Of a stretch of 64,000 bases of DNA, positions 1 to 7,588 are shown piece by piece. The DNA lies in contig NZ_CP163525.1 in NCBI RefSeq assembly GCF_041080655.1, positions 4,588,001 through 4,652,000 on the forward strand, written 5' to 3'. Below the pieces are notes generated by a model. That model had not been told where the DNA came from. It saw nothing but the letters and a program-made list of their open reading frames with translations, and ran no database searches. The position numbers were made by a program, and so were the translations under genes. Source of the DNA: Streptomyces sp. CG4. GTDB taxonomy: Bacteria; Actinomycetota; Actinomycetes; Streptomycetales; Streptomycetaceae. Each line of letters opens with the position of its first letter. Positions within the stretch are counted from its first letter, which is position 1.

Positions 1-156
1 GTCACCCTCACCGCCCCGGTCGACGGACGAACCGAGGGCAGACGCGAGGGCAAGGGATCCGCCGGCCGGAATCGCAGGGGGTGGGCCGCCGGCCACGGCG
101 GGAGCGGCCGGGCCGCCGCCCGCACCCGTCGCTCGGCCCGGGGGAACACCCCGTAG
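1..156 (+). CDS. C-terminal end of an unidentified basic protein (partial)
   Basis: Frame 1 is open from the window edge to a TAG at 154-156 and gives 51 residues that begin V-T-L-T-A-P-V-D-G-R-T-E-G and then become Arg/Gly/Ala-rich. The tail composition resembles the disordered, RNA-binding C-terminus of Streptomyces DEAD-box helicases, and the two following genes belong to families I associate with cold-shock/helicase neighbourhoods. That identification is inference only. The start lies outside the window. Confidence 0.4.
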   Translation, partial: VTLTAPVDGRTEGRREGKGSAGRNRRGWAAGHGGSGRAAARTRRSARGNTP

Positions 157-235
157 CCCCCGTACGGGGATGCACTCCCAGCAGTCAGGCAGATCCGTCG
201 CCCGTCCCGCCCGCCCCGACGAAGAGGAGAAGCCC

Positions 236-643
236 TTGACGCAGTACCCGTCCCGAACACAGCAGGCCGGCAGCGCCGACGGCATCGGTCTGACCGCCCG
301 CGACGCCATGCACGCTCCCGGGCCCCAGGTCGACGACCACATGACGGTCGACGTGGCCCTGTCCGTGCTCATCGGTGCCCGCGTCCCGCACCTGCTCCTC
401 CGGGACGAGGACGGACGGTGCGGGGGGCTGGTCACCCGGGCCCAGCTCGCCGCGCACCGCGGCGGCTCGTGGTACAGCGACCGGACCCGGCTGCGGGACA
501 TCCCGCTCGACCGCGGACCGTTCACCTCGTCCGTCGCCGCACTCGGCGAGGCGGAGGCCGCCATGCGGGACCGGACCCTGGACGTGTCCCCCGTGATCGA
601 CGAACACGGCTACGCCCTGGGCATCCTCGCCCTCACGTCCTGA
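236..643 (+). CDS. CBS-domain protein
   Basis: A 135-residue cytosolic protein. The TTG at 236 is preferred because GAGGAGA lies just upstream (about 6-nt spacing); an ATG at 170 in the same frame has no ribosome binding site. After about 20 residues comes a Bateman-type pair of CBS motifs: T-A-R-D-A-M with V-A-L-S-V-L-I-G near residues 20-45, then L-V-T-R-A-Q-L near 60, and a second copy ending V-S-P-V-I-D-E-H-G-Y-A-L-G-I-L. CBS pairs bind adenosyl ligands and usually act as regulatory sensors. No catalytic domain is attached, so the partner is unknown. The next gene follows after 34 nt, probably in one operon. Confidence 0.75.
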   Translation: MTQYPSRTQQAGSADGIGLTARDAMHAPGPQVDDHMTVDVALSVLIGARVPHLLLRDEDGRCGGLVTRAQLAAHRGGSWYSDRTRLRDIPLDRGPFTSSVAALGEAEAAMRDRTLDVSPVIDEHGYALGILALTS

Positions 644-677
644 GCCATCACCCCCTGACCGCCCCGTGGAGGCATCC

Positions 678-965
678 ATGCGCTGTGTCATCGCCCGGTT
701 CCCCTTCGACCTGACCAAGTTCGAGGTCGAACAGTCGATCAGCGGCATCACGCCCGAACCCGCCACCGGCGTGTGCGTGACCATCGACCGCCGTGTCTAC
801 CCCGTGATGCAGGTCGGGGAAGTGATCACCAGACAGAACCGCCGCGACTTCACCTCGGTCGAGATGCACCGGGCACTGACTCGCCTCGGCTTCACCTGCC
901 ACGACGCGCGCCCGGTCACGCCGGACTGGGACGCGCGAGCCGACGAGCGTGCGCTCGATTGGTGA
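678..965 (+). CDS. Small conserved actinomycete protein (SCO5918-like)
   Basis: A 95-residue protein starting M-R-C-V-I-A-R-F-P-F-D-L. The ATG at 678 has an ideal GGAGG five nucleotides upstream; an in-frame GTG at 666 would place that GGAGG inside the gene. It has the appearance of a family I know from Streptomyces annotation as SCO5918-like: a short domain with R-R-V-Y-P-V-M-Q-V-G and I-T-R-Q-N-R-R-D-F motifs, often near cold-shock and helicase genes. No function is established. It is soluble, without signal or membrane segments, and probably cotranscribed with the CBS gene. Confidence 0.7.
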   Translation: MRCVIARFPFDLTKFEVEQSISGITPEPATGVCVTIDRRVYPVMQVGEVITRQNRRDFTSVEMHRALTRLGFTCHDARPVTPDWDARADERALDW

Positions 966-1047
966 CGTCTTCCAGCGCGACGGCAGGTGAGACGCGGTGT
1001 GCGGGGCGGAAAGCCGCGGAGACAACAAGGGTTCGCAGCGGTACGTA

Positions 1048-1092
1048 CCGCCCACGCCGGCCACCTGTACCCGCCCACGCCGGCCACCTGTA
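1048..1092. repeat. 22-bp direct repeat (2 copies)
   Basis: Two exact 22-bp copies (1048-1069 and 1071-1092, core CCCACGCCGGCCACCTG) separated by one base. They sit just before the decayed oxidoreductase, in sequence with no gene. Perfect identity suggests recent slippage or duplication. Confidence 0.8.
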
Positions 1093-1111
1093 AAAGAACA
1101 CGTCTGCGCAG

Positions 1112-1492
1112 GTCGGCGCGGACGTGGTGGTGGCGGGGGCGGGTGTGCTGGGCCGGTCGGTGGCGTTCGCAGTCGCCTCGGCGCACCCGGCGGTCCGGAT
1201 GGTGACGGCCGGGGACGCGGCGGTGCCGGGCCTCGCAGGCGGCGGGGGTGATGCTCGGCGTACCAGGAGAGGTCACGGACCACGGCATACGGACCCGTCA
1301 CGGGTAGCTGCGCATCGAACTGGCGGTCACGGCAGGCACGTTGTGGCCCAGCCGCCGGGAACGCGTCCGTGCGGTCGCGGGTTCTGCCTCACCGGCCCGG
1401 GACGGCTTCGGCAGCGGCACGTTGGAGAGGTTCCTGGACGGGCGGGCCTGGCTGGACACCCTCGACGACGCCCTGACCGCGCTGCCTGACGT
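1112..1492 (+). pseudogene. Decayed FAD-dependent oxidoreductase fragment
   Basis: One frame begins V-G-A-D-V-V-V-A-G-A-G-V-L-G-R-S-V-A-F-A-V-A, a Rossmann dinucleotide-binding fold with GxGxxG. After about 35 residues the homology-like reading moves to another frame (V-M-L-G-V-P-G-E-V-T ... L-R-I-E-L-A-V-T-A-G-T-L-W-P-S-R-R-E-R-V-R), which contains an in-frame TAG near 1306 and runs on to R-A-W-L-D-T-L-D-D-A-L. These blocks are in the order expected for the N-terminal third of a DAAO-type FAD oxidoreductase. No start with a ribosome binding site, at least one frameshift, one stop and a missing 3' two thirds indicate a pseudogene. Confidence 0.55.
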
Positions 1493-1581
1493 CATCCGGA
1501 CCGGCCCCGGCGCCCTGGGCGCCCCGCTTCGCGGCGGACGGGAAGCGGTCAGGGCGGAAAAAGAAATCTGTGGCTCTTCGC

Positions 1582-1610
1582 GGCAACCTTTTCGGCCTCT
1601 CGGACCACTC
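1582..1610 (+). promoter_or_regulatory. GGCAACC-type promoter-like element, copy A
   Basis: GGCAACC at 1582-1588 is followed by a 16-nt spacer and CCACTC at 1605-1610, pointing at the lectin-glycosidase gene. The layout (GGCAACCTT and a short downstream box) is shared with three other units in this island. It resembles an ECF sigma promoter, in which an AAC core in the -35 element is common. Confidence 0.55.
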
Positions 1611-1666
1611 AGTGTTGCCCGGCCAAGCGGTCCGGTCAGATGCGACGACTGAAAGAGAGCACCGAC

Positions 1667-3454
1667 ATGTCCCTTGAACGAGAGCACAGACATGTCCCCA
1701 GCCCACCCACGTCGTCGGTGGCGGCCCGCGCCGGCGGCCGCCGTGCCGACGGCCACGCCCGCGGTGGTCGCCCGAAGCATCGTGGCCGTCGGTTGCTCGC
1801 GCGTCGAGGTTTGTGGGCAGCCCTCGGAATGGTTGTCGTGGCCGGCTCCGCCGTGGTGGTCAACCAGGCTTCGGCGCAGCAAAAGACCCTGGATCTGAAG
1901 AAGTGGTACGTGCTGGTCAACCGCAACAGCGGCAAGGTGCTGGACGACCGCGCCTTCGCCACGAACGACGGCGCGGCGGTGGTGCAGTGGAGCCGTCATG
2001 GCGGCGCCAACCAGCAGTGGCGGCTCATCGACGCGGGTGACGGGTACTACCGGCTGCAGAACCGGAACTCCGGCAAGGTGCTGGACGACCTCGGCTGGTC
2101 GAAGACCGCCGGCTCCGCCATCGTGCAGTGGAAAGACCTGAACGGCACCAACCAGCAGTTCAAACTGGCCAAGTCGCCGGACGGCTACGTGCGTTTGGTC
2201 AATCGCTTCAGTGGCATGGCCGTCGAGGTCCACAACGCCGCCAAGGCCGACGGGGGCGACGTCGTCCAGGATCGCGACCGGGGCGGCGCCGACCAGCAAT
2301 GGCAACTCGTCCCGGCCGGGAGTGTCGGCACGCAGCCGTCGTCAGCACCGTCTCCCGCGCCCGGTGGCGGCGGCTCGACGACACGTTTCATGGGCAGCAG
2401 CACGGTGCTCGTCGGCGGCTCGGTGTCCGACGCCTCGGCGGCCGCCGCGCCGTTCGACGTGCGCTACGCCTATGTGCACAGCCAGCCCGCGCCCTCGTCG
2501 GACTACTACTCGGCAGCGCGCTGCCACGACGGGTGGTCGGGCTGGTGGGGCTGCTGGACCGGCAGCACCACGGCGCCCGGCACGTACGTGACCTATCGGG
2601 ACACCGTGGCGGCCGAGGCGACGTACAAGGGCAGTTCGCGTCCGCAGAAGATGCTCTGGACCTGGTACTCGCTGCGCGACCTCGGGGATGCGGCAGGCCA
2701 GGGCGACGGCCCGGGCGAGGTCCAGGCCATCAACAGGACCGACCTGCTCACCCGGTACCTGAACGACTACCGCTTCTTCCTCCAGAAGATCGGCAACTCG
2801 CACGACGCGATCGACCTCGAACCCGACTTCTGGGGCTACGTCCGCTCGCTCGGCAATCCGCACCAGGTTCCCGCGCAGGTCACGGCCTCGAATCCGACGG
2901 ACTGCGGATCGCAGGAGAACAGCGCCACCGGCCTGGCCCAGTGCCTGATCTCGATGGCCCACAAGTACGCGCCGAACACCGCCGCGGGGCTGCACCTTTC
3001 CTGCTTCGACTGGCAGACCAACACACCGGCATGCGTCAAGGACTACGCGAACCTCGGGGCGAAGAACGCCGACTTCCTGGTCACCGACGTGTCGGACCGC
3101 GACGCCGGCTGGTACGCACAGCCGGCCCACGGTGGCAGTGACCACTTCTGGAACGACCAGAAGGCCGCCGCCGCGCTCGGGTTCTACAAGACGATGGCCG
3201 AGTCCGTGGGCAAGCCGGTCGTCCTGTGGCAGATCCCCGTGGGCAACATGGCACAGAACAACACCCTCAACCATTACAAGGACGACAAGGTCGACTGGTT
3301 CTTCGCACACATGGACCAGGTCGCGAACGCCCATGTCGCCGGGCTGCTCTTCGGTCCAGGGCAGCAGGAACAGACCACGGCCGAGACCGACGGCGGAAAC
3401 CTGATCGGCAAGACCATCGCCTACCACAACTCAGGTGGCACAGCGCTCAAGTAG
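1667..3454 (+). CDS. Secreted ricin-type lectin / putative glycoside hydrolase
   Basis: A 595-residue protein exported by an N-terminal signal (basic stretch R-R-L-L-A-R-R-G then a hydrophobic core ending Q-A-S-A-Q). Residues about 70-215 form one ricin B beta-trefoil, with three units carrying N-S-G-K-V-L-D-D or F-S-G-M-A-V-E and Q-Q-W/Q-Q-F motifs. After a Pro/Ser/Gly linker the C-terminal 350 residues have a probable TIM-barrel layout with L-E-P-D-F-W-G-Y, C-F-D-W and K-P-V-V-L-W-Q-I-P-V-G-N, as in glycosidases with acidic residues at strand ends. I cannot assign a GH family. ATG 1640 in the same frame is an alternative start; 1667 has a purine-rich GAAAGAGAG upstream. A GGCAACC promoter-like element precedes it and a strong hairpin follows. 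Confidence 0.75.
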   Translation: MSLEREHRHVPSPPTSSVAARAGGRRADGHARGGRPKHRGRRLLARRGLWAALGMVVVAGSAVVVNQASAQQKTLDLKKWYVLVNRNSGKVLDDRAFATNDGAAVVQWSRHGGANQQWRLIDAGDGYYRLQNRNSGKVLDDLGWSKTAGSAIVQWKDLNGTNQQFKLAKSPDGYVRLVNRFSGMAVEVHNAAKADGGDVVQDRDRGGADQQWQLVPAGSVGTQPSSAPSPAPGGGGSTTRFMGSSTVLVGGSVSDASAAAAPFDVRYAYVHSQPAPSSDYYSAARCHDGWSGWWGCWTGSTTAPGTYVTYRDTVAAEATYKGSSRPQKMLWTWYSLRDLGDAAGQGDGPGEVQAINRTDLLTRYLNDYRFFLQKIGNSHDAIDLEPDFWGYVRSLGNPHQVPAQVTASNPTDCGSQENSATGLAQCLISMAHKYAPNTAAGLHLSCFDWQTNTPACVKDYANLGAKNADFLVTDVSDRDAGWYAQPAHGGSDHFWNDQKAAAALGFYKTMAESVGKPVVLWQIPVGNMAQNNTLNHYKDDKVDWFFAHMDQVANAHVAGLLFGPGQQEQTTAETDGGNLIGKTIAYHNSGGTALK

Positions 3455-3484
3455 GCGAAGAAAGCACTCAAGTAGGCGAAGGAA
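3443..3484. repeat. 21-bp tandem duplication across a stop codon
   Basis: Two 21-bp units (3443-3463 and 3464-3484, core CTCAAGTAGGCGAAG) differ at two positions. The first contains the last codons and stop of the lectin-glycosidase gene, so the stop region is duplicated downstream. Confidence 0.8.
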
Positions 3485-3485
3485 A

Positions 3486-3525
3486 CGAATGCGCCCCCAT
3501 CTTCCCGATGGGGGCGCATTCGTCT
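3486..3525 (+). terminator. Strong intrinsic terminator
   Basis: A perfect 16-bp stem (3486-3501 pairs with 3507-3522) with a 5-nt loop TTCCC, followed by TCTTCTT. It ends transcription of the lectin-glycosidase gene and may also serve the convergent xylanase gene. Confidence 0.85.
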
Positions 3526-3573
3526 TCTTCGTCAGCGGGTGGGTCTGGGGGCTGCCGCCCGGGATCAGGCGGG

Positions 3574-6000
3574 TCAGCGCTGCAGGGTGAGGACACCCGG
3601 CCGCCACGGCAGTCGGTCGTAGGGGCCGGTCGCCGTGGGGGACTTGCCCTGGTAGAGGAACTGCAGGTTGCAGGGGTCGATGGTCATGGTCTGGTCGGGG
3701 TTGTTGCGGACCAGGTCACCGTGGCTGATGTCGTTGGTCCAGGTGGCACCGCTGTTGGCCTTGCCCGCGAAGGGGTTGGACTCGGTGGCGGCCTGCGGGG
3801 TCCACGAGCCGCTCAGGCTGGAGGCCGTGAACGAGCGGAAGTAGCGCTGCTCGTTCGCACCCCGCGCCTCGACGATCATCAGGTACTGGTTCTGGCCCTG
3901 CACCTTGTAGACCTGCGGCGCCTCGAACAGGTTCTTCGTCGAGTCGCTCATGACCGTCGTGTACGACGAGCCGAAGCTGCCCGGGAAGTTCCCGATCGGC
4001 ATGCTCGCCCGGTAGATCTTGCCGTTGTCACCGGCGAAGAACAGATACATGTTCTGGTCGTCGGCGATCAGGGTCTGGTCGATCGGGGCGGCGCCGGGGA
4101 TGCTGCCGGTGAACAGCGGCTGCGGCGCGGACCAGCCGTTGGGGTTGCTGGGGTCGCTCGACGTACGGTAGACGAAGGGCGACGCGCCCCACTGGGACGC
4201 CAGCACCCAGATGTTCTTGGGCGCGAAGTAGAACAGCGTGGGCGCCACCGCGGACTGGCTCATCCCGGTCTGGCCGGCCGACGCCATGTCCGACCAGTTC
4301 GTGAAGGGCTTGAACATCATCGAGCCGTACGACGATCCCGACACGCTCGACGCGTAGACCAGGTGCTTGCCGTTGTACACCACGTCGGTGAAGTCCTTCA
4401 CCGCGTCCCACCCGTTCGCCGGCTGCGCCAGCGCACCCGTCGACGTCCACCGGTACGTCGATGGAAGAGCACACGCACCGCCCGCCGTCGCAGGCGTAGA
4501 AGTCCTGAGGTTCCAGTGCTGGCGGGCGCCGCCGCCCGAGTCCCAGACCTGGACGGGAGTGCCGTTGGCGGTCCGACCGCCGGGGATCTCCAGCGCCCGG
4601 CCGCTGGCGACGTTGGTCAGCGTGTAGGAGCCGTCACTGTTGCGGTCGGCCCGCCAGTGCTGGTTAGCGCCGCCGTCCGAGTCCCAGACCTGCATCCTCG
4701 TCCCGTTGCCGGTCTGGTTGCCCGGCTCGTCCAGTACCCGGCCGCTGGCGACGTTGGTCAGCGTGTAGGAGCCGTCGCTGTTCCGGCCGGCCCGCCACTG
4801 CTGGTTGGCGGCACCGCTGGCGTCCCACACCTGGAGCGGGGTGCCGTTGCCGTTGTATCCCGCGGGCTCGTCGAGAACGCGTCCGGCGGCCACGTCGGAG
4901 AGCGTGTAGACGGTGCCGGAGGTGATGCCGCCTGCGTCCGGCGTGCCGCCGCTGCTGCCGCCCAGGGCGGTGAGTACCGCGTTGTAGGCGGGTTTCTTGT
5001 TGCCGCCCGCGTCGAACAGCAGCGGGTTCTCACCGGTGCGCCAGGAGTCGCTGTCGCGGATGCCCCACACCGTGATGCCCGTGCAGCGGGCGACGTTCAT
5101 GCACGCCTGGACGGCGCCTGCGTACGCCGTCGGCGACGCCTGGGCGACGTCGAGCTCGGTGATCTGGACGTCCACGCCGAGCGCGGCGAACCTGGACAGA
5201 GTGGTCTGGTAGCCGGCCGGCGGACCGCCGGCGCCGAAGTGGCTCTGGAAGCCGACGCAGTCGATCGGTACACCGCGCGACTTGAAGTCCTTGACCATCG
5301 CGTAGACGCCCTGCGTCTTGGCGTCGGTCCAGTTCTCGATGTTGTAGTCGTTGTAGCAGAGCTTGGCCGAGGGGTCGGCGGCCCGGGCCGTGCGGAACGC
5401 CTCCTCGATGAAGCCGTTGCCCAGCACGTCCTGGAAGACCGAGCTGCGGTGCTGACCGCTGCCACCGTCGGCGAACGCCTCGTTGACCACGTCCCAGGCG
5501 TAGATCTTGCCCTTGTAGTGGGTCATCTCGGTGGTGATGTGGCTGTCCATCACACTGCGCAGGGTGTTGGCGTCGGTGATGGACTTGACCCAGCCGGGCA
5601 GTTGGGAGTGCCAGACCAGGGTGTGGCCGCGCATGCGCTGGCCATGCGCGGCGGCGTGGCCCACGATCGAGTCGGCCGGGCCGAAGTTGAAGTTCCCGCG
5701 GGAGGGTTCGACGGTGTCCCACTTCATCTCGTTCTCCGGGGTGATCATGTTGAACTCCCGGTCGAGAATGCTGGAGTACGTCGAGTCGCCGAGCCTGCCC
5801 GAGGACACTGCCGTACCGAAGTAGCGGCCACTGCCGGCCGCTGCACCGGCCAGGGTCGGCGTGCGGGCATTCGGCGTGTGTGCGGCCTGGGCGACCAGCG
5901 GTACGGCAGCACCAGCGGCGGCGAGGACCACGGCGGCGGCGAGCACGCGGCGAGTGGCCGGACGGCGGCGATGAGAGCGGTTCTGATCTGACAAGGGCAT
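3574..6000 (-). CDS. GH10 xylanase - ricin CBM13 - GH62 arabinofuranosidase fusion
   Basis: An 808-residue secreted bifunctional enzyme. After a signal peptide (about 38 residues, ending A-Q-A-A-H) comes a complete GH10 endo-1,4-beta-xylanase (about 45-345) with acid/base Glu in W-D-V-V-N-E-A (near 174) and nucleophile Glu in I-T-E-L-D-V (near 282). A ricin-type CBM13 of three Q-x-W units follows (about 355-485). The last 300 residues are a GH62 alpha-L-arabinofuranosidase, with catalytic Asp in F-T-D-V-V-Y-N-G-K (near 538) and Glu in E-A-P-Q-V-Y-K-V (near 693). Together it would strip arabinose from arabinoxylan and cut the backbone. ATG 6000 is chosen because AGAAGGA sits four bases upstream; an in-frame ATG at 6015 has none. 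A GGCAACC promoter-like element lies 45-73 bases upstream. Confidence 0.93.
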   Translation of the reverse strand: MPLSDQNRSHRRRPATRRVLAAAVVLAAAGAAVPLVAQAAHTPNARTPTLAGAAAGSGRYFGTAVSSGRLGDSTYSSILDREFNMITPENEMKWDTVEPSRGNFNFGPADSIVGHAAAHGQRMRGHTLVWHSQLPGWVKSITDANTLRSVMDSHITTEMTHYKGKIYAWDVVNEAFADGGSGQHRSSVFQDVLGNGFIEEAFRTARAADPSAKLCYNDYNIENWTDAKTQGVYAMVKDFKSRGVPIDCVGFQSHFGAGGPPAGYQTTLSRFAALGVDVQITELDVAQASPTAYAGAVQACMNVARCTGITVWGIRDSDSWRTGENPLLFDAGGNKKPAYNAVLTALGGSSGGTPDAGGITSGTVYTLSDVAAGRVLDEPAGYNGNGTPLQVWDASGAANQQWRAGRNSDGSYTLTNVASGRVLDEPGNQTGNGTRMQVWDSDGGANQHWRADRNSDGSYTLTNVASGRALEIPGGRTANGTPVQVWDSGGGARQHWNLRTSTPATAGGACALPSTYRWTSTGALAQPANGWDAVKDFTDVVYNGKHLVYASSVSGSSYGSMMFKPFTNWSDMASAGQTGMSQSAVAPTLFYFAPKNIWVLASQWGASPFVYRTSSDPSNPNGWSAPQPLFTGSIPGAAPIDQTLIADDQNMYLFFAGDNGKIYRASMPIGNFPGSFGSSYTTVMSDSTKNLFEAPQVYKVQGQNQYLMIVEARGANEQRYFRSFTASSLSGSWTPQAATESNPFAGKANSGATWTNDISHGDLVRNNPDQTMTIDPCNLQFLYQGKSPTATGPYDRLPWRPGVLTLQR

Positions 6001-6044
6001 GTCCTTCTGGCACAACGGGCCTTGATCCGGCCCTGGTTACCCGC

Positions 6045-6073
6045 CAGTTGCCGCCACGCGCACAAAGGTTGCC
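6045..6073 (-). promoter_or_regulatory. GGCAACC-type promoter-like element, copy C
   Basis: On the minus strand GGCAACC (6073-6067), a 16-nt spacer and CAACTG (6050-6045) lie 44 nt before the xylanase start codon. The same arrangement, including CAACTG, is found before the expansin-like gene. Confidence 0.6.
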
Positions 6074-6137
6074 GCGATCGAGGGAAGAGTTTTCACGGCC
6101 GCCGTCACCGTCCCCACCCAGGTCCGCACAGCGGCGT

Positions 6138-6923
6138 TCACCGGGTCGGGACGAATCCTCCCCGGACCGACGCGGAGCCGCCCGAACCCTGTGCGTCGAC
6201 GCGGTAGCCGTCGCCCGCAGCACTGCGCACGCCGGTGGCGTGGTTGAACTGGGCGGCAAACTCATGGCTCCCGGCCGGCACGGTCAGGCCCGGCTTGAGG
6301 ACCCAGCGGTAGACCAGGGTGCCGTCGGCCTCCTGGGCGGTGACGGTGAAGTCGGCACTCGGCAGGGTCTGCCAGGTGCCGGTGATCTTCACCCCGCCGG
6401 TCTGCACGATCCGCATCTCGATCGTGAGCGAGGTGAGCGGCTGGGCCGTCTTGAGGACGAGGTTGCTCTGCGTCCAGTAGACGGTGCTGTGCGGGTCCAC
6501 CGAGCCGGCCGACCACAGCGGCCCGTTCTGGCTCTCGCCGGCGGCCGGCGATGGACTGGTGGCCGGCGGAGTCGGGTGCGCGCTGCCCGGGGTGGTGGCC
6601 GGGGCCGGCGCGACAGGGGTGGGGCGGGCCGATGTCGAGTGCGAGGAGCCGGCGGTCGGGGACGGGGTGGCAGGCGCGGTCACGGTGGCCGACGGCGACG
6701 AGTGCGCGACGATGGCGGCGACGGCGAAGCCGCCGGTCGCCAGGATGCCGGTGGCGGCGAGCCCGGCGAGCGCGACCCTGGTACCGGACCTCGCGAACGG
6801 CCGCGCGCGGTGGCGGACGGCGGGGCCGGCCATGCCGCGTTGCACCCGGGCCAGCATCCTCGCACGGTCGGGCCGGTGGGCCTCGGCGGCCTCGCGCAGC
6901 CGACGGGCGATCTCCTCGTTCAC
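6138..6923 (-). CDS. Membrane-anchored protein coupled to the ECF sigma factor (possible anti-sigma or effector)
   Basis: A 261-residue protein with a cytosolic N-terminal region of about 50 residues (R-R-L-R-E-A-A-E-A-H-R-P-D-R-A), one membrane segment (A-L-A-G-L-A-A-T-G-I-L-A-T-G-G-F-A-V-A-A-I-V-A, around 50-72), a Pro/Thr/Ser linker and an extracytoplasmic beta-rich domain (L-T-I-E-M-R-I-V-Q-T-G-G-V-K-I-T-G-T-W and later). The GTG start overlaps the sigma-factor stop as GTGA, with GGGAGGAGG upstream, so translation is coupled. Position and topology match an anti-sigma or sensory partner, but I see no ZAS-type His-x3-Cys-x2-Cys motif, so this role is inference from context. Confidence 0.75.
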   Translation of the reverse strand: MNEEIARRLREAAEAHRPDRARMLARVQRGMAGPAVRHRARPFARSGTRVALAGLAATGILATGGFAVAAIVAHSSPSATVTAPATPSPTAGSSHSTSARPTPVAPAPATTPGSAHPTPPATSPSPAAGESQNGPLWSAGSVDPHSTVYWTQSNLVLKTAQPLTSLTIEMRIVQTGGVKITGTWQTLPSADFTVTAQEADGTLVYRWVLKPGLTVPAGSHEFAAQFNHATGVRSAAGDGYRVDAQGSGGSASVRGGFVPTR

Positions 6924-7450
6924 CGGTTCCTCCTCCCTGCCACCAGGTCCCCGACCGCTCGCGCGCCAAGAATCCTTTCCAGCTCGGCCATTCCCTTCGA
7001 GGTCTGGCTCTTCACCGTACCGACCGATATGCCCAGCGCCACGGCCGTGTCCTTCTCCGACAGGTCGAAGGCGTGCCGCAGCACCACGCAGGCGCGCTTG
7101 CGGAACGGCAGCCGGGCGAGCGCCGCACGGACGTCCAGTACGGCCGCCATGTCCGGCCCCTCCACCTTCTCGGGGCTGCGGGACCAGAACAGCGTGATCC
7201 GGCGTCGCTCGCGCACCGCGCTGCGGATCCGTCCCCGCGCCAGGTTGGCCACCACACCGCGGGCGTAGGCGACCGGGTGGTCGGCCTGCCGCAACCGGTC
7301 CCAGCGCTGCCACAGGGCGACCAGGGCATCCGCCGCGAGGTCGTCCGCCGCGTCGGTCTCGCCGGTCAGGAGGTGTGCCAGACGGGCGAGTTCGGCATAG
7401 TGGCGTTCGAAGAATTCGTGGAACTCCGCGGACGCGTCATCGAGGAGCAT
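6920..7450 (-). CDS. ECF sigma factor (SigE-family type)
   Basis: A 176-residue group 4 sigma factor. Region 2 spans about residues 8-75 (F-F-E-R-H-Y-A-E-L-A-R-L-A-H-L-L-T-G with D-A-A-D-D-L and A-L-W-Q-R-W). Region 4 spans about 105-160 (L-P-F-R-K-R-A-C-V-V-L-R-H, L-S-E-K-D-T-A-V-A-L-G-I-S-V-G-T-V-K-S). There is no sigma 1.1 or region 3, as usual for ECF factors. ATG 7450 has AGGAGAG upstream. It is surrounded by secreted polysaccharide-degrading genes with a shared ECF-like promoter element, so it is the best local candidate to transcribe them; that link is inference. Its stop overlaps the start of the membrane gene downstream. Confidence 0.9.
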   Translation of the reverse strand: MLLDDASAEFHEFFERHYAELARLAHLLTGETDAADDLAADALVALWQRWDRLRQADHPVAYARGVVANLARGRIRSAVRERRRITLFWSRSPEKVEGPDMAAVLDVRAALARLPFRKRACVVLRHAFDLSEKDTAVALGISVGTVKSQTSKGMAELERILGARAVGDLVAGRRNR

Positions 7451-7475
7451 CCCCCGCCCTCTCCTGGCAAAGATG

Positions 7476-7494
7476 TGCGCGTTAGTTGCGCGTT
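7476..7494 (-). promoter_or_regulatory. Direct repeat upstream of the sigma factor
   Basis: TGCGCGTT occurs twice (7476-7483 and 7487-7494) with an 11-bp period, one helical turn, 26-44 bp before the sigma-factor start. This could be an activator or repressor site. It does not resemble the GGCAACC elements nearby, so autoregulation by that element is not evident. Confidence 0.3.
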
Positions 7495-7588
7495 TAACAA
7501 TGGGGGCGCAGCCTAACAGTGCCCAGCCCGGGATTCGAACGGCGGGCGTGCTCGGTTGCGGGCCGGTGAAGGCTGACCGGCGGGCTGG

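Noticed and set aside
3226..5991. A 921-codon plus-strand frame opposite the GH10-GH62 gene
   Set aside because: It begins inside the lectin-glycosidase gene and runs antisense to a protein with complete catalytic motifs; composition is typical of a shadow frame.
6138..6923. Classic zinc-binding anti-sigma factor (ZAS domain)
   Set aside because: Position and membrane topology fit, but no His-x3-Cys-x2-Cys motif is present, so only a cautious partner role is given.
7515..7555. tRNA T-arm-like sequence GTTCGAATCCCGG (minus strand) after the sigma region
   Set aside because: The five bases on each side do not form a T stem, and no D-arm, anticodon arm or acceptor pairing could be found, so it is not a tRNA gene or clear fragment.
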